This document shows, one piece after another, positions 1-6,045 of a stretch of 11,670 nucleotides of DNA. Location: the NCBI GenBank assembly GCA_947068385.1, contig CAMTBF010000061.1, forward strand, positions 1-11,670, given 5' to 3'. Under the pieces are notes generated by a model that had not been told where the DNA came from, did no database searches, and saw only the letters and a list, made by a program, of their open reading frames with translations. Position 1 is the first letter of the stretch; each line of letters starts with the position of its first letter. The DNA comes from an uncultured Lachnospiraceae bacterium (lineage in GTDB: Bacteria > Bacillota > Clostridia > Lachnospirales > Lachnospiraceae). Position numbers and translations under genes: made by a program.

Positions 1-390
1 CCCAGGATTCAGGGCCCGCTGGATACGGTTCCGCAGATCATCGTCATGAAAGGGCTTCAGGATATAGTCGCAGATTCCCAGCTTGGCGCTCTCCAGGACG
101 GATTGGGAATCCTCCACTCCCGTAAGCATGATCACCGGGATGTCGCTGCGGTCTTCCATGGCGCGTATCTCCCTCAGCGTCTGGATGCCGTCCTTAATGG
201 GCATCCGGATGTCCAGCAGAATCAGGTCGGGCTTCTCCTGCTCCAGATATTTCAAAGCACGTATCCCGGAATTTACGGTGGTCACCTCATAATCGTTCCG
301 CAGGGCATCCCAAATCCTCGATAAGATAATTGCTGCGTCATCCACTGCCAGGATACACTTTTTGCCGTATCCGCCTCTTGTTTGGGTCAT
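1..390 (-). CDS. Response regulator receiver protein (partial, C-terminus beyond window)
   Basis: This is a CheY-like receiver domain that should accept a phosphoryl group from a histidine kinase or HPt domain in the cytoplasm. The 130 visible residues cover a full receiver fold: acidic pair D17/D18 in ILAVDDAA, phosphoacceptor D60 in LILLDIRMP, switch T90 in VIMLTG, and K112 in YILKPF. The start ATG overlaps the stop of the upstream kinase gene by 4 bp (ATGA), and GGAGG at 401-405 lies 10 nt before it, so the two genes are probably translationally coupled. The frame is still open at base 1. A stand-alone receiver would normally end close to here, but an output domain beyond the edge cannot be excluded. 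The adjacent 7TM hybrid kinase, whose HPt domain could be the phosphodonor, is the likely partner. The receiver assignment is firm; partner and output are inferred. Confidence 0.93.
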   Translation of the reverse strand, partial: MTQTRGGYGKKCILAVDDAAIILSRIWDALRNDYEVTTVNSGIRALKYLEQEKPDLILLDIRMPIKDGIQTLREIRAMEDRSDIPVIMLTGVEDSQSVLESAKLGICDYILKPFHDDDLRNRIQRALNPG

Positions 391-3245
391 TTGCGCTCTT
401 CCTCCTTTTCAAATATGGCCAGAAGCTGCCGCAACAGCTCTTCGGCATTGTCATCTTCATACAGCTTAAGCTGGGTCTGTATCTGCTCCAGGCGTTCCCG
501 CATCTCTTCGGACAGCTCGTGGCGCAGAATCTCTTCCACCCCTTCGGCACATTCCCTGGACCGGAAATGCTCCAGCTGATCCAGCGCCGTGCCTATCTGT
601 TCCTTAAGCTCCTGCGCGGTCAGGGGAGGAAGCTTTGCGTCCTCCGCATCCCCCTCCTGTCTTCTCTGCTCCAGGAAAGACTGGATATTCTGCAGAAGCG
701 CTTCGTATACTTTCAGCAGCGCAGGGAACTCCCGGGCGATAAAGGCGCTGTCCCCTTTCGCAGCGGCATTCTCCTGCGCCCTGGCCATGGCGGAGAGCTC
801 CATGGCTCCGATATTGGCAGAGGCGCTCTTAAGGCCATGCACCTCAATCTGGTAGCGCTGGATATCCGCGTCCGCAAGCTGGCGCAGCAGCTCGGTCTTG
901 CGCTTTCCGTCCATGCAGTAAAGCTCCAGCAGATCCAGGAACTCCTCCTCGTCACCGGAGAAAAACTGCATGGCGGCCTTCATGTCCACTCCCTCGATGC
1001 GGATGGACTCCGGGTTCCACTGATCCTCCGCCCCGCTGCCCTCCGTCTCTGTCTGCCTGTACTTCTCCGGCACCCAGCGCAGCAACAGCTGGTTCAGCTC
1101 CTTCCTGTCCAGGGGCTTGGCGATGAAATCCTGGAAGCCGCTGCTCAAAAACTGTTCCCGCATGCCCTCCATGGCATTGGCGGTCAGCGCGATCACCGCT
1201 GGGGCGGTGCCGTTCTCCCCGCAGTCCCTGCGGATGATCTCCGTGGCCTCTATGCCGTCCATCATGGGCATCATATGATCCATGAAGATGATGTCGTACC
1301 GGTTGTCCCGCACCAGCTCGATGGCCTCCGGCCCGCTCTCCGCCTCCGTCAGGTCGAATTCGTAGCTTTTCAGGAATCCTCTGGCCACCTTGCGGTTGAT
1401 CACATTGTCGTCCACGATGAGCACCTTGATGCCCGGCGCCGTAAAGGCTTCTCCCGCCCTCTGTTCCGTCTGGGAGATCTCCGGCATCTCGCAGACGGGG
1501 GTGCTGTCCGTTATCCTCTGGGGGATGGTGATGGTGACCAGAGTCCCCTTACCGTAGGTGCTGTCCACCCGGATGGTGCCGTCCATGAGCTCCACCAGCT
1601 GCTTCACGATGGCCAGCCCCAGCCCGGTGCCCTCCACGCTTCGGTTGCGCTTGGAGTCCACCTGCCGGAAATCCTCGAATATCTTGCCCAGGTCTTCCTC
1701 CCGGATGCCGCAGCCCGTGTCCTCCACCCGGAAAGTGAGCAGCTCCTCGTCCGCGTTCTCCCCGGGCTCCCCGGTGATGCTGATGTGCACATACCCTTTC
1801 TTGGTGAATTTGACGGCATTGCTGAGGATATTGATCAGAACCTGCTTGATCCGCCCCTGGTCGCCCCTGTAGCCACAGGGGAGGCGGTCGTCCAGCTCGT
1901 ACTTCATGACCAGCCCATGCTGGGAGGCGGCCATGTCCATCATGCCCACGATCTCATCCGCCACTATCTTTATGTAGTAGTCCGTGGGCACCAGCTCCAT
2001 CTTGCCCGCCTCCACCTTGGACAGATCCAGAATATCGTTGATGATGGCCAGCAGGTTCCTGGCGGCGGACTGCACGTTCTTGGCATAGGCGTAGATCTGG
2101 GTGTCCGCGCACTCCTCCATGATGATGTCGTTCAGGCCGATGATGGCGTTCATGGGCGTGCGGATCTCATGGGACATGTTGGCCAGGAATTCGCTTTTGG
2201 CGATGCTGGCCTTCTCCGCCTGCTGGCGCACCCGCTTGATTTCGTTGATATAGGCCTTGATGTCCGTCATATCCAGGATCAATATGACGCAGCCCTGCTT
2301 TCTGCCGTTCTCGTCTATGATCTTCTTGCTGTGGCTCTCATAGTGCTGGCCGTTGATGGAAAAGCTCTGGGGGATGTCCTCGTTGAGCATCTCCTCCCGG
2401 AATTCCTCCAGCACGCGGATGTTCTCTCCCAGCTTGTGGGCGGGCAGGCGGGTGAAGATGTCCGCCGCGGCCCTGTTGTAGCTCACCAGCCGGTCATGGT
2501 CGTCCAGGGCTATCACCCCGTCCCCCAGGTTCTCCAGCACCTTTTCCGCCGCCAGATGGCGGAAGTCATAGTTGCGCCTGCTCCACACCACGATGACTAC
2601 CATGGCCATGGAGATAGCCAGCGTCATAGGTGTAAAGTCGAACACCTTCACCAGCTTGAGGACATAGCCCGCCAGCACGATCACCGGCAAAGTGGAGATC
2701 CCCAGGATCGTCCAGTACTGGCGGTTCACCTGCCGGTCCGAGCGCACACGGATGGCCCGGGCAAGGGTGAACATGCACAGCCCATAGGGAATGATGATGC
2801 GGGTGAACATGAAGAGAGTGTACAGCGGGCCATAGGTGATGCTGACATAGTGGAACCCGTCCGGGGCCGTCAGCCATCTGACTTCTTTGTAGAAAAGGCC
2901 GTGCCAGTTAAAGAACACCGTGGGCAGCACGAAGAAGTTGACTATAGCCAGAATCCGCAAAAGCCTCTTGGGCGGGGCGGCACTGCAATAGAGATAGGTA
3001 AACCAGCAATAGAACAGCGGCACGAAAGCGGAGCCCACGTTCTCCACCGTCACCGCCGTGACGGCAGCCTCCACCGTGGGAGCAGTCAGCTCCAGCAGAT
3101 ACCCCACGTTCTGCACCAGAGAGCCGCACATGATGAAGATCAGGAACTTCTGCTCCCTGGCCCCCTCTCCGTTGAGCAGGAGAATCAGCGCGATAAAAGT
3201 CAGGCAGATGCCGAAGCACTCCAGCGCGATGACCAAGTTTACCAT
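387..3245 (-). CDS. 7TM-PAS hybrid sensor histidine kinase with receiver and HPt domains
   Basis: Membrane-bound hybrid kinase of about 952 residues. In order: a seven-helix membrane region (about 2-225) resembling the 7TM sensor module of Firmicutes kinases; a PAS domain (about 233-330); HisKA with phosphorylatable H359 in MSHEIRTPM; HATPase_c with N476 in LSNAVKFT, DTGCG 509-513 and GTGLG 539-543; a receiver with D612/D613, phosphoacceptor D656 in FMDHMMP and K710; an HPt domain (about 750-855) with H803 in IEVHGLKSAS; and a charged helical tail of about 95 residues. It has every part of a His-Asp-His relay, so phosphate could leave through H803 to a separate receiver such as the overlapping downstream gene. 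The ATG at 3260 lies at or upstream of the predicted transcript start. I therefore prefer the ATG at 3245, 7 nt after GGGGGG. The ligand is unknown. Confidence 0.95.
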   Translation of the reverse strand: MVNLVIALECFGICLTFIALILLLNGEGAREQKFLIFIMCGSLVQNVGYLLELTAPTVEAAVTAVTVENVGSAFVPLFYCWFTYLYCSAAPPKRLLRILAIVNFFVLPTVFFNWHGLFYKEVRWLTAPDGFHYVSITYGPLYTLFMFTRIIIPYGLCMFTLARAIRVRSDRQVNRQYWTILGISTLPVIVLAGYVLKLVKVFDFTPMTLAISMAMVVIVVWSRRNYDFRHLAAEKVLENLGDGVIALDDHDRLVSYNRAAADIFTRLPAHKLGENIRVLEEFREEMLNEDIPQSFSINGQHYESHSKKIIDENGRKQGCVILILDMTDIKAYINEIKRVRQQAEKASIAKSEFLANMSHEIRTPMNAIIGLNDIIMEECADTQIYAYAKNVQSAARNLLAIINDILDLSKVEAGKMELVPTDYYIKIVADEIVGMMDMAASQHGLVMKYELDDRLPCGYRGDQGRIKQVLINILSNAVKFTKKGYVHISITGEPGENADEELLTFRVEDTGCGIREEDLGKIFEDFRQVDSKRNRSVEGTGLGLAIVKQLVELMDGTIRVDSTYGKGTLVTITIPQRITDSTPVCEMPEISQTEQRAGEAFTAPGIKVLIVDDNVINRKVARGFLKSYEFDLTEAESGPEAIELVRDNRYDIIFMDHMMPMMDGIEATEIIRRDCGENGTAPAVIALTANAMEGMREQFLSSGFQDFIAKPLDRKELNQLLLRWVPEKYRQTETEGSGAEDQWNPESIRIEGVDMKAAMQFFSGDEEEFLDLLELYCMDGKRKTELLRQLADADIQRYQIEVHGLKSASANIGAMELSAMARAQENAAAKGDSAFIAREFPALLKVYEALLQNIQSFLEQRRQEGDAEDAKLPPLTAQELKEQIGTALDQLEHFRSRECAEGVEEILRHELSEEMRERLEQIQTQLKLYEDDNAEELLRQLLAIFEKEEERK

Positions 3246-3252
3246 ATCGATA

Positions 3253-3258
3253 CCCCCC
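3253..3258 (-). promoter_or_regulatory. Ribosome binding site deciding the start of the 7TM kinase
   Basis: GGGGGG stands 7 nt before the ATG at 3245 and can pair with the CCUCC of 16S rRNA through one G-U wobble. The alternative ATG at 3260 has only A/T-rich promoter sequence before it. The site supports the shorter protein, which then starts with MVNLVIALE. Confidence 0.55.
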
Positions 3259-3262
3259 ATTT

Positions 3263-3291
3263 ATCATAGTATATCTCAACTGATATGTCAA
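3263..3291 (-). promoter_or_regulatory. Sigma-A-type promoter for the 7TM kinase and receiver genes
   Basis: Read on the minus strand, a perfect -35 TTGACA (3291-3286) is followed by a 17-bp spacer and a -10 TATGAT (3268-3263). The predicted transcript start falls near 3257-3254, inside the run of G residues before the ATG at 3245. The leader would therefore be only about a dozen nt, and the in-frame ATG at 3260 would not be usable. The -35 begins 8 nt after the terminator hairpin of the preceding operon, which splits the signalling cluster into two transcription units. The match is seen directly; activity is inferred. Confidence 0.8.
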
Positions 3292-3298
3292 GAAATAT

Positions 3299-3324
3299 GA
3301 GGCCTCCTGCCAAGGGGAGGCCCC
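3299..3324 (-). terminator. Intrinsic terminator-like hairpin ending the receiver/kinase/kinase-DegV operon
   Basis: In the minus-strand RNA, GGCCUCC (3322-3316) and GGAGGCC (3307-3301) form a perfect 7-bp GC-rich stem around an 8-nt loop. One G-U and one G-C pair extend it to 9 bp. It begins about 25 nt after the TAG of the DegV-fusion gene. The tail after it is only moderately U-rich and runs straight into the next promoter, so termination may be incomplete. Confidence 0.65.
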
Positions 3325-3348
3325 GCTGTCCTACCGCTCGGGATTCCC

Positions 3349-6033
3349 CTACCTATAGCCCTCGGAATAGGAGATCACGGCCTCGTTCCTCCTCATGAAC
3401 AGCAGCCCGAAAGAGCCAGGCCCGCAGTTGCTGGCGATGGCGGAAGAGGCCTTCTGCAGATAGACCCGCTCGAAAGGACAGTACTGCCGCACCAGATCCT
3501 GGATGTACTGCAGGCTCTCCTCGCTCATCCCCGCGTAGGTGATGAACAGGATCCGCCTGTCGATGCCCCTGGGATTCGCCAGCGTCTTGCGCACATAGCC
3601 CTTTATCACATGGTAGAAGCTCCCCATCTCCATGCTGCTCACCGCCATCCGGCTCTTGCGCAGCACGATCACCGGGTGCAGCAGCAGGGCGTCGCACATC
3701 ACCTGCACCCGCTTGGAGATCTGCCCCGCCTTGCACATCATATGGGTGCTGTCGATGATGAACGCGGACGAGATATAGCGGCGCAGCTTCTTCACGGTCT
3801 TCACGATATCGTCCCTGGAGGCGTGGTTCTCCGCCATATGGGCCGCGTAGAGCACGGAAAGGCCCATGCTGCTGGAGAGATGCCCGGAGTCGATCACCGT
3901 GACGTTCTCAAAGGACTTGGCGGCCTCCAGGGCGTTGCGGTATCCCTCGCTGACATGCTTCGCCATGGTGATGTGAATCACGTTCTGCGCCTCCGTCAGC
4001 TTCTGCGCGAAGAAGCGTTCATAGTCCTGCACGTCCGGGGGCTGGGAGACGCCGCTCTTGCCCTCCGCCATATGGGCCAGCAGCTCATCCGCCATCAGCT
4101 CCGAATCGTCCAGGAACCGCCCCTGGTCCGTGCAGATATAGTAAGGGCATACGCTGACGCCGAACTCCCGCTTCAGGGATTCCGGCAGGTCGCAGACGCT
4201 GTCCGTGGTGACCATCAGCGATATCCGCTTGGCCTGCTCGAAGATCAGCACGTCCTTTCCAATCTCCGACTGGCTGGCGGTCTCGCTCAAGGTCACCAGC
4301 TCCTTGGGCAGGATGCCCAGCACGGCGGCCTCCAGCAGAGCGCCGCTGATCGGCTTGGCCAGGTAGCCGCTGAAGCCCTCCTTCCGGTAGATCTGCTGAT
4401 TGTCGCTCCCCGCATTGGCGGTGAGGGCTATCACCGGCACGTCCTGGCACAGTCCCCCGGGCTGGGAGTGCAGGGCATGGAGGCATTCTATCCCGTCCAT
4501 CTCCGGCATCAGGTGGTCCATCAGGATGCAGTCGTAATGCTGGTACTGGGTCAGCCGCAGGCATTCCGCGCCGCTGGACGCCGTGTCGATCTGCACCTTG
4601 GTATCCGACAGGAGCTTGCGCACCACCATCAGGTTCATCTCGTTGTCGTCCACCACCAGCAGATGGGCGCCCGGCGCCTCGAAGCTGTGCCTGTACTGCT
4701 CCCCCTCGTGCACCTTCATGCGGGAGCTTAGGGTGAACGTCCCCAGCTCCCTCTCGCTCATGATGTCCTGCTCCAATGTGACCAGAAACGTGGAGCCGTT
4801 CATGTAGACGCTGTTGACGCTGATCTCGCCTCCCATCAGCTCCACCAGCTGCTTTACGATGCTCAGCCCCAGCCCGGTGCCCTCGATATGCCGGTTCTTC
4901 TTCTCGTCCACGCGCTTGAACGCATCGAAGATATAGGGGATGTTCTCCTTCTTCACCCCCTGGCCCGTGTCCTCCACGGAGTACCAGACCCGCACCCGGT
5001 TCACGCCCACCCGCTCGCAGCGCACGGAAAGGGTGACGGAGCCCTCCTTCGTATATTTCACCGCATTGTTCAGCAGATTGATCAGCACCTGCTTGATGCG
5101 CACCTCGTCGCCGCAGAGCATGCTGGGCATGGAGGGATCCACCTGCAGCCGGAATTCCAGCCCCTTTTCCCGGGCCTTGATCCAGATCATGTTCACGATC
5201 TCCGAGAAGAGCTCCCCGGTCTCATAGGACACGTTCACGATCTCCATCTTGCCGGACTTGATCTTGGACAGGTCCAGGATATCGTTGATCAATGTCAGCA
5301 ACATCTTGCTGGCGCCCTGGATGTTCCTGGCGTTCTCCGCCACCTCATCGGAGATCTCCCCCCGCAGGATCATCTCGTTGAGGCCGATGATCGTATTGAT
5401 GGGCGTGCGTATCTCATGGCTCATGCTGGAGAAGAAATGGTTCTCCGCCTGGTTCAGCTCCTCGATCTCCTTCTTCTGCTTTTTGGTGAGCTTGTTCTCC
5501 TCCTCGTAGAGATGGTTCTGGAACAGGAGCAGCACGCTTGTCAGGAAGCCCACCAGGATCACGGAGCGGACGGAGTCGAAATAGGCCTGGGCCGTGGTGT
5601 TGGGTATCACCAGCTCCGGATAGTGGTAGGCCAAGTAGTAGCAGACCAATGCCTCCACCGTGCACAGCAGGAACAGCAACCACCTGCGCTTGCCCTCCAG
5701 GGTGATGCTGATATAGATGAAGCAGAGCACGAACCACTCGGGCACCCCGCCGTAGAGCCCGCCTCCCGTGAAGAACACCACCGGGAACAGCAGCAGGAGC
5801 AGGATCACCGTAGCCGTAGCCCCCGTATTGATGCAGTCCTTTTTGATGCTGATCCTGGCCACTATGTAGATAAAGGCCAGGCTCGCCGGCAATATGAACA
5901 GATTCGCCGTGATCCTGCCCAGAACCAGGATGAACAGCAGCGCCACCATGCTGATGCCTGTGACAAGCCTGAACATCCGCTCCCTCAGACTGATCCTATG
6001 GTCAAAAATGATTTCCAGCCACTTTTTCAACAC
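3349..6033 (-). CDS. Membrane hybrid histidine kinase-receiver fused to a DegV/FakB-like domain
   Basis: One uninterrupted frame of about 894 residues joins a sensor kinase to a DegV-family domain. In order: about six membrane helices (residues 20-171); a short charged coiled-coil linker (174-198); HisKA with H206 in MSHEIRTPI; HATPase_c with N323, DTGQG 355-359 and GTGLG 385-389; a receiver with D462/D463, phosphoacceptor D506 in LMDHLMP and K560; a linker; then DegV (about 603-894) with TTDSVCDLP, SQPP, VIDS and CGPGSFGLLF. DegV/FakB proteins bind fatty acids and present them to the FakA kinase. Here the domain ends a receiver, where an HPt would otherwise sit, and this kinase has none. It follows the preceding gene's TAA directly. 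The ATG at 6045 lacks a ribosome site, so I choose GTG at 6033, 5 nt after GGAGG; TTG at 6030 is also possible. The architecture is clear; the function of the fusion is inferred. Confidence 0.93.
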   Translation of the reverse strand: MLKKWLEIIFDHRISLRERMFRLVTGISMVALLFILVLGRITANLFILPASLAFIYIVARISIKKDCINTGATATVILLLLLFPVVFFTGGGLYGGVPEWFVLCFIYISITLEGKRRWLLFLLCTVEALVCYYLAYHYPELVIPNTTAQAYFDSVRSVILVGFLTSVLLLFQNHLYEEENKLTKKQKKEIEELNQAENHFFSSMSHEIRTPINTIIGLNEMILRGEISDEVAENARNIQGASKMLLTLINDILDLSKIKSGKMEIVNVSYETGELFSEIVNMIWIKAREKGLEFRLQVDPSMPSMLCGDEVRIKQVLINLLNNAVKYTKEGSVTLSVRCERVGVNRVRVWYSVEDTGQGVKKENIPYIFDAFKRVDEKKNRHIEGTGLGLSIVKQLVELMGGEISVNSVYMNGSTFLVTLEQDIMSERELGTFTLSSRMKVHEGEQYRHSFEAPGAHLLVVDDNEMNLMVVRKLLSDTKVQIDTASSGAECLRLTQYQHYDCILMDHLMPEMDGIECLHALHSQPGGLCQDVPVIALTANAGSDNQQIYRKEGFSGYLAKPISGALLEAAVLGILPKELVTLSETASQSEIGKDVLIFEQAKRISLMVTTDSVCDLPESLKREFGVSVCPYYICTDQGRFLDDSELMADELLAHMAEGKSGVSQPPDVQDYERFFAQKLTEAQNVIHITMAKHVSEGYRNALEAAKSFENVTVIDSGHLSSSMGLSVLYAAHMAENHASRDDIVKTVKKLRRYISSAFIIDSTHMMCKAGQISKRVQVMCDALLLHPVIVLRKSRMAVSSMEMGSFYHVIKGYVRKTLANPRGIDRRILFITYAGMSEESLQYIQDLVRQYCPFERVYLQKASSAIASNCGPGSFGLLFMRRNEAVISYSEGYR

Positions 6034-6038
6034 GGTAA

Positions 6039-6043
6039 CCTCC
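6039..6043 (-). promoter_or_regulatory. Ribosome binding site deciding the start of the kinase-DegV fusion
   Basis: GGAGG lies inside the first codons of the longest reading (ATG at 6045). It is 5 nt before GTG at 6033 and 8 nt before TTG at 6030. No comparable site precedes the ATG, whose upstream bases are the last codons and TAA of the previous gene. The real start is thus probably GTG or TTG, giving a protein that begins near LKKWLEII. Confidence 0.6.
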
Positions 6044-6045
6044 AT

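Noticed and set aside
330..3269. A 979-codon open frame on the plus strand opposite the 7TM kinase gene.
   Set aside because: It is a mirror of a GC-rich minus-strand gene: the product is His/Leu/Gln/Arg-rich without any domain, while the minus strand encodes every kinase motif in order.
3349..4224. The DegV part as a separate gene starting inside the kinase frame.
   Set aside because: There is no stop codon between receiver and DegV and no convincing ribosome site with a start at the DegV boundary near residue 603; the fusion is continuous.
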